Assembly (NCBI GenBank): GCA_946886065.1
Contig: CAMPHU010000010.1
Coordinates: 1-44,881 of the forward strand
Direction: 5' to 3'
Length of the DNA stretch: 44,881 nt
DNA from: an uncultured Massilia sp.
Lineage (GTDB): Bacteria; Pseudomonadota; Gammaproteobacteria; Burkholderiales; Burkholderiaceae
Shown: positions 9,001 through 17,211 of the stretch, piece by piece
How positions within the stretch are numbered: position 1 is the first letter of the stretch
Layout of the letters: each line of letters opens with the position of its first letter
Made by a program: the position numbers and the translations under genes
Notes under the pieces: model-generated
The model's input: the letters and a program-made list of their open reading frames with translations, nothing else
Told to the model about the DNA's origin: nothing
Databases searched by the model: none

Positions 9001-9863
9001 CCGACTCCTTCGAGGAAGAGGTGCGCTACCGCTGCCCGGACGGGCGGCGCCTGTGGGTGGCCCACTTCGTGTCCCTGATCGCGCCGCTGTGGCAGGGCGA
9101 CCGCTGTTTCGTGACGATCGCGCGCGACGTCACGGCGCGCAAGCGCGGCGAGGCCGAGAGCGAGATCGCGCGCCAGGAACTGCGCACCCTGTACGAGCGC
9201 CTGCAGTCGGTGCGCGAGAACGAGCGCAAGGCCCTGGCGCGCGAGGTGCACGACCAGCTCGGCCAGATCCTGTCGGCCGCCAAGATCGACATCAAGCTGC
9301 TCGAGGACGACCTGCGCGACGATACCCGGTCGATGGTGCGCGGCGCCATCATCGCGGAACTGGGCTCGGCCAGCGCCACCCTGGAGCGCGCGATCGGCCT
9401 GGTGCGCGAGATCGCCACCGAACTGCGCGCGCCGGAGCTCGACGAGCACGGCCTGTACGCGGCGATCACCTGGCATGTGCACGACTTCGAGCGGCGTACC
9501 CGCATCGCCTGCCACGTGACCTTCGAGCCGGCGCGCCCGCATCCCTCGCGCCCCGCCTCGGCGGCGCTGCTGCGCATCCTCCAGGAAGCCATGACGAATG
9601 TGCTGCGCCATGCCCAGGCCAGCAAGGTCTGGGTCAGCCTGGAACGGCGCGGGCACTCGCTGGTGCTGCGCGTGCGCGACGACGGCGTCGGCATCCCGCG
9701 CGCCCTGCTGCGCCGCGGCGCCTCGCTCGGCCTGCAAGGCATGCGCGAGCGCGCCGAGCTGGTCGACGGCAAGCTGCTGGCCGGCCCGCTCGCGCCGCGC
9801 GGCACCCTGGTGTCGGTGCGCGTTCCCCTGCATTCGAAAAGAGAAAAAGGACCACGACCATGA
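6093..9863 (+). CDS. Double-kinase sensor: PAS-GAF-HisKA-HATPase-REC-PAS-PAS-HisKA_3-HATPase
   Basis: This 1256-residue cytoplasmic sensor has no evident membrane span. An N-terminal PAS-like region (about 50-165) and a GAF-like region (about 175-335) precede a classical HisKA helix with phospho-acceptor His361 in HELRTP. A full HATPase follows, with its N box near 470, DTGIGI near 508 and GVGLALV near 540. A receiver (about 628-745) has Asp676 and Lys728. Two PAS domains (about 765-870 and 900-1010) follow. Last comes a NarX-type kinase with His1053 in EVHDQLGQ, an N box near 1164 and DDGVGIP near 1195. The two kinase modules belong to different families, yet both keep their key residues. 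The stop overlaps the start of the NarL-type regulator (ATGA), its evident output partner, and the HisKA_3 module is the expected donor to it. Confidence 0.93.
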   Translation: MNSLQDGAAPAPWSAPVENPLPGFSRLPGAAGDVDWGATALGLPSAWPDELRAAAGICLSSQFPLAIVWGPEFVYVYNDAAISVFGTKHPWAMGQRVIDVWPDAWPTLGPMLESVLRTGQAVRNDDLELMIDPHGQLVEAYLTFSYSPIVSARGTIGGVFIAFMETTERVLAERRQRTVSDLATAVARGRRSDDLLTRVREALDDNRRDLPFTALLRAGAGGRLGCLFATGHEAAQLPEAAAAILAGLAAPAIESGQPLLLDAARAVEALDVRGPWPEAPRQMLAMPFRPGGQDAPGGVLLVGVNPRRPLDAACRAFFDQVGGHVAHAVAVAEADVAERQRIAAMAELERSRSHFFAGASHELRTPLTLVLGPLGALLDEQAAPLAPGLREPLEMAHRNARRLNTLVSSLLDFARIEAGTLPLVLEPLDPSVATAEIAALFRAPVEAAGLRLTVASTLAPGPAMLDRDMWEKIVFNLLSNALKFTLQGGIAVRLGGDSGWIELEVADTGIGIEEEETARVFGRFYRSRGAEGQGAESGGVGLALVRELARLHGGDVALESRPGVGSRFTVRVPLHRPAPGGSMRQPPRPTAQVMRRAQFRDELARYGVHAEPPPLPPAAQAQATQGARVLVIERDEDVVRYVARLLQDSCAVASAPSANAALAAIRAAAPDLVLVDAMLPGAGGLDLVRRIRRDPAAGTVPLLVLSARADEEARLEALDAGADDFVAKPFSGRELSARVRSHVQMARVRRAAFEQETALRREIAGLRHDLATVLDGTRDIVLSLDRDLRVVALNDAAAAGRPKAGAVGLPLSELIPDIPGSPLERALRDAVCARDSSAVEYYDREARRWFEVRCYPAPHGALLFGTDITGRKLAEQAQREAHAELELRVAERTEALRAASGLLGAVFDRAPGGIALSDRNGRIVHANAAYAALVGLDVASVHERSLEDWVEPAGLVRLAAGRERLLAGEADSFEEEVRYRCPDGRRLWVAHFVSLIAPLWQGDRCFVTIARDVTARKRGEAESEIARQELRTLYERLQSVRENERKALAREVHDQLGQILSAAKIDIKLLEDDLRDDTRSMVRGAIIAELGSASATLERAIGLVREIATELRAPELDEHGLYAAITWHVHDFERRTRIACHVTFEPARPHPSRPASAALLRILQEAMTNVLRHAQASKVWVSLERRGHSLVLRVRDDGVGIPRALLRRGASLGLQGMRERAELVDGKLLAGPLAPRGTLVSVRVPLHSKREKGPRP

Positions 9864-10492
9864 CCAGCCTCGTCATCGCCGACGACCACGAACTGCTGCG
9901 CGAAGGCGTCAAGAAGATCATCCGCTCGGCCGCCGGCCTGCGCGTGGTGGGCGAGGCGGCCGACCTGGAACAGGCCCTGAGGCTGCTCGGGCTGCACCAG
10001 CCGGACGTGCTGGTGCTCGATATTTCCCTGCCGGGCCACGACGGGCTCGAAGGGCTGGCCGAGGTGCGCCGGCATTTTCCTCAGCAGCGCGTGGTCATGC
10101 TCAGCATGTACGGCGAGGAGCGCTACGCCGTGCCGGCGCTGAGAGCGGGAGCAGTGGGCTACATCACCAAGACCATGGCGGCCGAGGAGCTGGTCAAGGC
10201 GATCCGCAAGGTGATGGAAGGCGGCACCTATATCGGCCCCAGGCTGGCCGAGCTGCTGGCGGAAGAGGCGCGCGCCCCCGAGGCCGGGGCGCCGCACGAG
10301 CGCCTGACGGCGCGCGAGAACGAGATCCTGACCCTGATCGGGGCCGGCCTGCAGATCAAGCAGGTGGCCGCCGAGCTGGGCATCAGCGTGAGCTCGGTGA
10401 ATACCTACCGCTTGCGCATCTTCCAGAAAATGGACCTGCATTCGAACGCGGCCCTGATCCGCTACGCGGTCCAGCACGGGTTGGTCGGCTGA
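9860..10492 (+). CDS. NarL/FixJ-family response regulator
   Basis: This 210-residue DNA-binding regulator has an N-terminal receiver with the Asp8/Asp9 acidic pair, phospho-acceptor Asp54 in VLVLDISLPG, and the conserved Thr/Lys face (SMYGEE, YITKTM). A LuxR-type helix-turn-helix follows at about 145-205 (LTARENEILTLIGAG, then KQVAAELGISVSSVNTYR). The ATG at 9860 overlaps the kinase stop and has AAAAGGA upstream. The translational overlap with a HisKA_3 kinase is the standard NarX/NarL or UhpB/UhpA arrangement, so the cognate pair is clear. Targets are unknown. The tandem palindromes in the following intergenic region are candidate binding sites, either for this regulator or for another. Confidence 0.93.
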   Translation: MTSLVIADDHELLREGVKKIIRSAAGLRVVGEAADLEQALRLLGLHQPDVLVLDISLPGHDGLEGLAEVRRHFPQQRVVMLSMYGEERYAVPALRAGAVGYITKTMAAEELVKAIRKVMEGGTYIGPRLAELLAEEARAPEAGAPHERLTARENEILTLIGAGLQIKQVAAELGISVSSVNTYRLRIFQKMDLHSNAALIRYAVQHGLVG

Positions 10493-10857
10493 GACCCCGC
10501 AATTCACGTCAATCTCTTGCTCGAACGGTCATGCCTGTTGCTGAAGGGCAACATCAGTCATCGGGTCATGTCGTTAAATTTACGACACGGAATGTCAAAT
10601 ATATGACAACCGCATGCATCTTTACGCCCTCATCATGGGGAAAATCCCGTGTCTTATCAGTGACTTGCGCGCTCCACCCGAATTTGCACGCGCGTGCGGT
10701 ATGCGGCAGAGTCCGACACACTGTAGCCCGGTGCTGTGTTGTGGCGGCCAGGACTTGGGTAGGATTTTAATATTAATTGTCCTGCGTCAATGCGCAGCGG
10801 GTAACTCCCGTTTGTTTCCGCTGTCCTTGCGCTTGTATCAACGAAGAGCCAAGCAGC
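10493..10857 (+). promoter_or_regulatory. 365-base regulatory gap before the Wsp-like cluster
   Basis: No gene was recognised. The stretch has a hairpin just after the response regulator (TGTTGC at 10536-10541 with GCAACA at 10548-10553, no T-tract), then two adjacent inverted repeats at 10569-10608. The stretch at 10760-10780 is AT-rich. TTGTGG (10739-10744) and TAGGAT (10760-10765) form a poor -35/-10 pair with a 15-base spacer. It is the only sizeable gap upstream of the thirteen-gene cluster, so the cluster promoter is expected here. Confidence 0.5.
10569..10608. repeat. Two tandem inverted repeats, possible operator pair
   Basis: Site 1 at 10569-10587 has arms TGTCGT and ACGACA around a 7-base AT spacer. 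Site 2 at 10593-10608 has arms TGTCA and TGACA around AATATA. Both share the TGTC...GACA frame, and their centres lie about 22 bases apart, close to two helical turns. That is the geometry expected for two dimers of one regulator on the same DNA face. Confidence 0.5.
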
Positions 10858-11328
10858 ATGATGCGACTGATCGAATTCGAATGCGGCGGCCAGCGGCTCG
10901 GGCTTCCGCTGGACTGCGTGCGGCGCGCCGTGCCGAGCGCCGAACCTGTGCCCCTGCCGGGCGCCGGTCCCATCGTGCTGGGCGTCCTCAATGTCGCGGG
11001 CGAGATGGTGGCCGTGGTCGACGTGCGCCGCCGCCTCGGCCTGGCGCCGGCGCCGCTCGATCCGTCCCAGCAGATCCTGATCGCGCAATTGTCCGGCTTC
11101 CTGGCCGGCATCGTGGTCGACCGCATCCAGGGCGTGACCGAGCGCGACGCGGCCCGCTTGTTTCCCGCGGAAGTGGGGGCGGCCCCTTATGTGCGCGGCA
11201 TGGTGCGCCTCGAGGATGGCCTGTGCCTCGTGGTCGAGCCCTCGCGTTTCCTGTTCGACGATGAACGTGCCGCGCTGGGCGTAGCCCTGGACGCCGTCAC
11301 TCCCGGAGGCGCCGATGAGCCCGCATGA
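10858..11328 (+). CDS. cheW: CheW-like coupling protein (WspB position)
   Basis: This is a 156-residue cytoplasmic CheW-fold protein. The typical features are visible: VLGVLNVAGEMVAVVDVRRRLGL (the G-x-x-x-x-R/G-G-x-x-x-P-V-V-D-L equivalent), a QQILIAQL strand, and a GIVVDRIQGVT motif. CheW proteins hold receptor and CheA together. Tandem ATG codons at 10858 and 10861 are the plausible starts; an in-frame extension to 10777 would lie in the promoter region and lacks family similarity. It is the first gene of the chemosensory cluster, and its last 14 bases overlap the cheR-like gene. Confidence 0.88.
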   Translation: MMRLIEFECGGQRLGLPLDCVRRAVPSAEPVPLPGAGPIVLGVLNVAGEMVAVVDVRRRLGLAPAPLDPSQQILIAQLSGFLAGIVVDRIQGVTERDAARLFPAEVGAAPYVRGMVRLEDGLCLVVEPSRFLFDDERAALGVALDAVTPGGADEPA

Positions 11329-12697
11329 CGCGATCGAACGGGCCGCGCGCCGCATCGAGCGGGAAACCGGCCTGCATTTCAGCGGCGCGCGCCGGCGCGA
11401 CTTGCCGGCCGCGTTTGCGCGCATGGCGCGGGAAGCCGGTCATGTGGACGGCGAGTCGCTGGCAAGCTGGCTTGTCGACGGGCCCTGGGACGCCGCCCGT
11501 ACCGCGCTATGCGCACGCCATCTCACCATCGGCGAAACCTATTTCTTCCGCGAGCCGCGCGGCCTGGACCTGCTGTGCGAAGTGGCCAGGACCAAGCTGG
11601 CGGCCGACCCGCAGGCCGGACTGCGCGTATGGAGCGCGGGCTGCGCCACCGGCGAGGAACCATACTCGATGGCCCTGGCGCTGCGCATCAACGTGCCCCA
11701 GCTGGCGCCCGAACGCACCGCCATCCTCGCCACCGACCTCAACCCGGCCAGCCTGGAAACGGCGCGGGCCGGCGTCTACCGCGAGTGGTCGTTCCGCCGC
11801 ACCGCGCCGGTGCTGCGCAGCGCATGGTTCTGCCGCACGGAGGCCGGCCAGTACCGCTTGCGCGAGGACGTGCGGTGCCAGGTGCGCTTCGCCCAGCTCA
11901 ACCTGGCGCAAGGCACATATCCGCCCGACACCGCGGCCATGGACGTGATCTTCTGCCGCAATGTCCTGATGTATTTTTCGCGCAGCCAGATGCGCGAGGT
12001 GATCGCACGCCTGCGCGACTGCCTGGCCGCGGGTGGCTGGCTGGTGGTCAATCCGAGCGAAGCGTCATCCGAGCTGTTCGCCGGCTTCACGCCGCGCTTC
12101 CACCCGGACGCCGTGCTGTACCGCAAGGACAGCCGAGCACTGGCGCCGCCGGCGGCGGCCAGCGCCCCGGCGAGCACGCCGCCAAGCGCGGCGGCGCTTC
12201 CCGCGGCCTCACCGGCCCGTCCGGCGGCGCGCTGGCCGGTCTCCGTGCGCCGGCGGCCCGCCGGCCCGGAAGCGGAAACGCCGCCGGCCAGCCCTGGCGA
12301 ACCCGCGGAGGCGCTGCGCCAGGCCTCTGTCCTGGCGGCCGGCGGCGACGCCGCGCGTGCGCTGAAGCTGCTGGTGCGCGCGGTCCAGCGCTGGCCGCTG
12401 GCGTCCGCGCTGCACCTGGCCGCAGGCGAACTGGCGCTGGCGCAGGGCGAGCGCGGCGCCGCCTTGCGCCACCTGCAGCGCCACCTGTACCTGGAACCGG
12501 ATTCCATCCTGGGCCACTACCTGGCCGGCGTGGCGCGCATGGGCGAGGGCAGCGACGGGGCCGCGCGGCGCGAGTTCGCCGCGTGCGAGGCGCTGCTGGC
12601 GCGCGTCGCGCAGGACGCCGCCGTGCCCGGCGTGGCCGAGTGGCAGGCCGCCACCCTGCGCGCCAGCGTGCGCGCCTTCATGGAGCGCATGCAATGA
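11315..12697 (+). CDS. cheR: CheR-type chemoreceptor methyltransferase with TPR-like C-terminus (WspC-like)
   Basis: This 460-residue enzyme should methylate glutamates of the adjacent chemoreceptor using S-adenosylmethionine. The N-terminal all-helical CheR domain is followed by the SAM-binding motif VWSAGCATGEEPYS (105-118), Asp141 in TDLN, and FCRNVLMYF (213-221). After about residue 280 an Ala/Pro-rich linker (to about 330) leads to a helical repeat region. That region holds AxxxLxxGDxxxALxLLxxAxxxxP units resembling tetratricopeptide repeats, as in WspC/CheR3 proteins. A GGAGG site precedes the ATG, which lies inside the cheW gene; the stop overlaps the next start (ATGA). The TPR-like tail may replace pentapeptide tethering to the receptor. 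Confidence 0.92.
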   Translation: MSPHDAIERAARRIERETGLHFSGARRRDLPAAFARMAREAGHVDGESLASWLVDGPWDAARTALCARHLTIGETYFFREPRGLDLLCEVARTKLAADPQAGLRVWSAGCATGEEPYSMALALRINVPQLAPERTAILATDLNPASLETARAGVYREWSFRRTAPVLRSAWFCRTEAGQYRLREDVRCQVRFAQLNLAQGTYPPDTAAMDVIFCRNVLMYFSRSQMREVIARLRDCLAAGGWLVVNPSEASSELFAGFTPRFHPDAVLYRKDSRALAPPAAASAPASTPPSAAALPAASPARPAARWPVSVRRRPAGPEAETPPASPGEPAEALRQASVLAAGGDAARALKLLVRAVQRWPLASALHLAAGELALAQGERGAALRHLQRHLYLEPDSILGHYLAGVARMGEGSDGAARREFAACEALLARVAQDAAVPGVAEWQAATLRASVRAFMERMQ

Positions 12698-13332
12698 GCA
12701 CGAAGCAGGTCTTCGATTGGGACGAGGTCAGGGCCAGGCTGGCGCGCAGCGCGGCCGCCGCCGACTCGGATGCTGCCGGCGCTGAACAGCGCCTCGCCAG
12801 GCTGCGCGAGCGGCGGGCCGCTCTGGCACGTCCGGCCGCGCAGCCGCAGGATGCCGCGCCCGCCGATGGGCTGGAAGCACTCGCCTTCGAAGTGGCGGGA
12901 GAGCGCTACGCGGTCGAGACGCGCTGGGTGGTCCAGGCGGTGGCGCTGCCGCCGCTGACCCAACTTCCGGGCGCGCCCGGCCATGTGGCGGGGATCGCCG
13001 GCTTCCGCGGCCGGGTGGTCGCGGCGCTGGACCTGCGCTCGCTGTTGCAAGTCCAGCTGGCGCGCCTGACCGAGCCGGCCGCGCTCATCGTGCTGCAGGG
13101 CGGGGCGATGGAGTTCGGCGTGCTGGCCGACGTGGTGCTCGGCGTCGAGCGCTACCGGCGCGCGGCCCTGTCGCCCGGCGTCGCGGGCGGGCCGGCCACG
13201 CAGCGCGGCTATCTGCTTGGCGTAGCGCCGGACCGTACCGCGCTGCTGGACGGCGCACGTCTGCTGGGCGACCCAACGCTGGTAGTAGGCGCCCACGCGT
13301 CGAATCGCATGATCGAGAAGGAGTATCCATAA
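12694..13332 (+). CDS. cheW: CheW-like coupling protein with N-terminal extension (WspD position)
   Basis: This is a 212-residue protein. About 60 residues of charged, coiled-coil-like helix ([20 protein letters not shown], then [16 protein letters not shown]) precede a CheW domain recognisable by [37 protein letters not shown] and [15 protein letters not shown] second, longer CheW is characteristic of Wsp and other alternative cellular-function clusters. The ATG at 12694 overlaps the CheR stop, and its TAA shares one base with the receptor ATG (TAATG). Tight coupling suggests fixed stoichiometry of receptor-complex parts. Confidence 0.88.
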   Translation: MSTKQVFDWDEVRARLARSAAAADSDAAGAEQRLARLRERRAALARPAAQPQDAAPADGLEALAFEVAGERYAVETRWVVQAVALPPLTQLPGAPGHVAGIAGFRGRVVAALDLRSLLQVQLARLTEPAALIVLQGGAMEFGVLADVVLGVERYRRAALSPGVAGGPATQRGYLLGVAPDRTALLDGARLLGDPTLVVGAHASNRMIEKEYP

Positions 13333-14966
13333 TGTTGATGTCGAATTTCAGTACCCGCGCCAAGCTGGTGCTCGGTTTTGGGGTGCTGATCGCGCTGCTG
13401 GCGAGCGTGAGCGGCCTGACCTGGCACGCCATTGGCGTGCTGCAGACCTCCCAGCGCGCCCTGTTCGAGGAAGACCTGGCGGCCGCGATGGACGTGACCA
13501 GCCTGCGCAACGAGCTCAATCGTGAGCGGGTGACGATGCTGTCGCTGGTGGTGGCGGCCGACGGCGCCAGGCACGCGGAGTTGCTGGAGCGGCTCGCGGC
13601 GGTGCGCCCGCGCATCAGCGCGATCCAGGCGCGGCTGGCGAAGCGCGCCGTCCACGACACCACGCTGGGGCGCTCGCTGGCCGAGCTCGACCCGCTGCTG
13701 CGCGAGTACGCCAGCTTGCGCGATGCCCGCGCCATGCCCGCCCTGCAGGAGGGGCGCCGCGCCGAGGCGGGCGCGGTGATCACCGGCCAGCTCCAGGACC
13801 GTTACGACCCCCTGCGCGACGTCGCCGAACGGATCAATGTCGAACAGTTCAAGCAAGCCAATGCCCGCATGCGCGACGCAGACGCCGTGGTCGGCCGCTC
13901 ACGCACCCTGCTGGGCCTGTGCAACCTGGCGGCCCTGCTGGTGGCCGGGGTGCTGGTGGTCTGGCTCGACCGGGTGCTGGCGGCGCCGCTGCGCCAGGCA
14001 ACCGCCCTGGCCGAGCGCATGGCCACCGGCGACCTGACCGTTGACGTGCCGGAACCGAAAGGGCGCGACGAAGTCGGGCAGCTGATGGGCGCTCTCGGCC
14101 GCATGGTACAGTCCTGGCGCCACCTGATGGGCGAGACCAGCAGCGGCATCGCCACTCTGGGCGCGGCCTCGAGCGAGATCCTGGCGAGCACCATGCAAGG
14201 TGCGGCCGGCGCTTCCCAGACCGCAGCCGCGGTCAGCGAAACCACCGCCACCGTGGAAGAGGTCAAGCAGACCGCGGTGCTCGCCAGCCAGAAGTCGCGC
14301 GCGGTCTCGGACGCCGCGCGCGAGGCCGCCGGCACCGCCCAGCGCGGCCGCCAGGCGATCGAACAGGGCATGCGTGGCATGGAAAGCGTGCAGGACACCA
14401 TGGAGTCGATCGCCGGCACCATCGTGCGCATGTCCGAGCGCAGCCAAGCGGTGTCGGATATCGTGGTAACCGTGGCCGGCCTGGCCGACCAGTCCAACTT
14501 GCTGGCCGTGAATGCGGCCATCGAAGCCGCCAGGGCGGGCGACCAGGGAAAGGGCTTCGGCGTGGTGGCGCAGGAGGTGCGCGCCCTGGCCGAGCAGTCG
14601 CGCCAGGCGACGCGCCAGGTGCGCGAGATCCTCGGCGAGATCCAGAAGTCGATCGGCGCGGCGGTCTTGACCACCGAGCAGGGCTCCAAGCGGGTGGCCG
14701 AAGGCGTGATCCTGACCACCGAGGCCGGCTCCGCGATCCAGGCGCTGGCCGCAAGCATGTCCAGCGCGGCCGAGGCCGCGGCCCAGATCGCGGCCTCGAG
14801 CCAGCAACAGCTGGCCGGCATGGACCAGGTTGCGCTGGCGATGGAAAACATCCGCCAGGTGAGTGCCGAGAACGCCGCGTCTTCACGCCAGTCGGAGCAG
14901 GCGGCGCAGAACCTCCACGAGCTGGGCCAGAAGCTGCGCCAGGCGAGCGAACGCTTCAAGGTGTAG
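13332..14966 (+). CDS. Methyl-accepting chemotaxis protein (WspA position)
   Basis: This 544-residue transmembrane chemoreceptor has TM1 at about residues 11-33 and a roughly 155-residue periplasmic helical domain resembling 4HB_MCP. TM2 lies at about 191-212, followed by HAMP (about 212-265) and a long cytoplasmic coiled coil. The hairpin tip [20 protein letters not shown] (about 386-405) is near the family consensus, with Ser and Val replacing the usual Thr and Leu. Candidate methylation helices flank it ([12 protein letters not shown] and the mirror region). The C-terminus ends in ERFKV with no NWETF-type CheR/CheB tether. In Wsp systems the receptor responds to surface contact; the ligand here is unknown. 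Confidence 0.93.
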   Translation: MLMSNFSTRAKLVLGFGVLIALLASVSGLTWHAIGVLQTSQRALFEEDLAAAMDVTSLRNELNRERVTMLSLVVAADGARHAELLERLAAVRPRISAIQARLAKRAVHDTTLGRSLAELDPLLREYASLRDARAMPALQEGRRAEAGAVITGQLQDRYDPLRDVAERINVEQFKQANARMRDADAVVGRSRTLLGLCNLAALLVAGVLVVWLDRVLAAPLRQATALAERMATGDLTVDVPEPKGRDEVGQLMGALGRMVQSWRHLMGETSSGIATLGAASSEILASTMQGAAGASQTAAAVSETTATVEEVKQTAVLASQKSRAVSDAAREAAGTAQRGRQAIEQGMRGMESVQDTMESIAGTIVRMSERSQAVSDIVVTVAGLADQSNLLAVNAAIEAARAGDQGKGFGVVAQEVRALAEQSRQATRQVREILGEIQKSIGAAVLTTEQGSKRVAEGVILTTEAGSAIQALAASMSSAAEAAAQIAASSQQQLAGMDQVALAMENIRQVSAENAASSRQSEQAAQNLHELGQKLRQASERFKV

Positions 14967-14967
14967 C

Positions 14968-17190
14968 GTGGCAATGAGCGATCCCGCCGCCTTCCGCCAG
15001 CGCTTGCTGGCCATTTTCGCCGACGAGGCGCGCGAGCACCTCGCGCGGATCGAGGCGGGGCTGGTCGCGCTGGAACGGGCCGACCAGACCGGGCGGCGCG
15101 CCGCCCTGGATGGCCTGCTCAAGACCCTGCACACGCTCAAGGGCGCGGCGCGCGCAGTCGACCTCGATCCTCTGGAGCGCCTGTGCCATGCGCAGGAAAG
15201 CCTGTGCGCGGCGCTCGCCGCATCGCCGCAGGCGCCCGCGCCAGAGGAACTGGACCGCCTGCACCGCGCGCTCGCCCTGGCGCGCGAGTTGGCCGGCGGC
15301 GGCGGCGGACGCGCACGCAACCAGGCAACGGTGCTGAGCCAGGCGCTCGACGAGGCGGCGCGGCGCGTGCATGCGGGACCCCCGCAGGGTCAGCCCGGAT
15401 CCGCAGCCGGGCCGCAGCACGAATCGCAATCCAACTCTCGATCCGATTCTGCGCCTGGACCCAAGGCGATAGAGGTCGACGATACTTCCGATCCGCACGA
15501 GGTGGCGGGCGCGCCCGAGGACGCGCGTGCGGCTCCCGTGAATGCCGCCGACATGGCCACGGTACGGGTACGTGCGGCGCAGATCGACGCCGTCCGCACC
15601 GAGGCAGAGGGTTTGCTGGCTTCGGAGCTCGCCCTGATGCACCAGGCCGGCGAACTGCGCCAGCTCGCGCGCGAGCTGGGCGGGACGCCGGAGGCCCAGC
15701 TGCGCTGCGAGCGCCTGGCCCAGGCCCTGAGCGCCGGCTGCGCGGGCCTGGCGATCACCCGCAAGCGGCTGATGAGCGCGATCCTGGAGACCGCCCTGGA
15801 GCCCTTCGGCAGCGCGCTGGACGAGCTGCCTTCGCTGGTGCGCAAGCTGGCGCGCAGCCGCGGGCTCGAGGTGGCGTTCGAGACCGGCGGCGCCGCTATC
15901 CAGGTGGACCGCCGCGTGCTGGCCGTGCTGCGCGAGGTGCTGATCCACCTGGTCACCAACGCGGTCGACCACGGGATCGAGGCCCCGGAGCAGCGCCGCG
16001 CCGCCGGCAAGGGCGGGACCGGACTGCTGCGCGTGTCCGCCAGCCAGCCGGACGCGCGCCATGTGCTGGTGCGGGTCGAGGACGACGGCGCCGGCATGGA
16101 TACTGGCGCCCTGTCGCGGGCGGCGGCCCGCGCCGGCCTGGGCGAGGAGGCCGAGCGCCTGGATGACACGGGACGCCTGGCGCTGGCCCTGCGCGCGGGG
16201 GTGTCGACCCGGGTCGAGGTGACGCCGGTATCGGGACGCGGGATGGGCCTGGCGGTGGTGGCCGACAAGGTCGCGGCCCTGGGCGGGACGGTGACGATCG
16301 CCAGCCGTCCGGCCCAGGGCTGCGCCTTCGAGCTGCTGCTGCCGGTCAGCCTGGCCAGCCTGCGCGCCCTGGTGGTGGAGGTGGCCGGTCGCCGCTTCGC
16401 CGCGCCGATGGACGCGCTGGACGCGGTGCGCGCGGTGCCACCGGGGGCGGTTGGAACCGTAGAGGGGCGCGAGATGCTGGCGGTGGACGGCAGGGTGCTT
16501 CCGCTGGTGCGGCTGGCCAGCCTGTGCGGCGCGCCGCAACCGGAGACGGCCAAGGCGGCCGGCGTGGCCCTGCTGGCGAGCGCGCGTTACGGCCGCTTCG
16601 CGCTGCTGGTGGACGCCATCCTGTCGGAACAGGACGTGCTGCCGCGCGCCCTGGGTCCGCTCCTGCAACGGGTGCGCTGCTTCAGCGGCGCCACCCAGCT
16701 GGGCGACGGCAGCCTGGTGCCGGTGCTCGCGCTGGACGACGTCGCGGCGCTGGCCCAGGGAGCGCCGGTGTCCGGCCCGGCCGGAGGACGGGCGGACGCG
16801 GACGCGGACCCGGGGCAGGAGGGCGGCGCGCGGCGCGTGCTGGTGGCCGAGGATTCGATCACTTCGCGCCTGCTGCTCAAGCACATCCTGGAAGACGCCG
16901 GCTACCAGGTGGACGACGCCGCCGACGGCATGGAAGCGCTGTCGCGCCTGCGCCAGCGGCGCTACGACGCGGTGGTGTCGGACGTCGAGATGCCGCACCT
17001 GGACGGTATCGGCCTGACCACCAGCATCCGCCAGGATCCGCGCACCGCGGAGCTGCCGGTGATCCTGGTGACCTCGCTCCAGACCCCGGCCGAGCGCGAG
17101 CGCGGCCTCCACGCCGGCGCCGACGCCTACCTGACCAAGGGCAGCTTCGACCAGGACCAGCTGCTCGCCCTGCTGGCGAGGATGGTGTGA
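14968..17190 (+). CDS. Hybrid CheA histidine kinase with C-terminal receiver (WspE-like)
   Basis: This is a kinase of about 740 residues. The Hpt domain has His55 in LHTLKG. A variable linker rich in Ser, Pro and Asp follows (about 130-185), then dimerisation helices, and an HATPase with HLVTNAVDHGIE (about 328-340), EDDGAGM and GRGMGLAVV. After these come a CheW-like P5 domain and a receiver with Asp672 (SDVEMPHLDG) ending in the TKGSFDQ signature shared by WspE, FrzE and PilL-type hybrids. No CheY-binding P2 domain is evident. The GTG at 14968 has AAGG at good spacing; the ATG at 14974 is an alternative. It starts one base after the receptor stop. The fused receiver may act as a phosphate sink or relay. 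Confidence 0.92.
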   Translation: MAMSDPAAFRQRLLAIFADEAREHLARIEAGLVALERADQTGRRAALDGLLKTLHTLKGAARAVDLDPLERLCHAQESLCAALAASPQAPAPEELDRLHRALALARELAGGGGGRARNQATVLSQALDEAARRVHAGPPQGQPGSAAGPQHESQSNSRSDSAPGPKAIEVDDTSDPHEVAGAPEDARAAPVNAADMATVRVRAAQIDAVRTEAEGLLASELALMHQAGELRQLARELGGTPEAQLRCERLAQALSAGCAGLAITRKRLMSAILETALEPFGSALDELPSLVRKLARSRGLEVAFETGGAAIQVDRRVLAVLREVLIHLVTNAVDHGIEAPEQRRAAGKGGTGLLRVSASQPDARHVLVRVEDDGAGMDTGALSRAAARAGLGEEAERLDDTGRLALALRAGVSTRVEVTPVSGRGMGLAVVADKVAALGGTVTIASRPAQGCAFELLLPVSLASLRALVVEVAGRRFAAPMDALDAVRAVPPGAVGTVEGREMLAVDGRVLPLVRLASLCGAPQPETAKAAGVALLASARYGRFALLVDAILSEQDVLPRALGPLLQRVRCFSGATQLGDGSLVPVLALDDVAALAQGAPVSGPAGGRADADADPGQEGGARRVLVAEDSITSRLLLKHILEDAGYQVDDAADGMEALSRLRQRRYDAVVSDVEMPHLDGIGLTTSIRQDPRTAELPVILVTSLQTPAERERGLHAGADAYLTKGSFDQDQLLALLARMV

Positions 17191-17211
17191 GGAAATGAGG
17201 AGGAGATTCGG

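Noticed and set aside
10536..10553. Terminator after the NarL-type regulator
   Set aside because: A 6-base hairpin is present but has no T-tract and a short stem, so it was kept only as a note in the regulatory gap.
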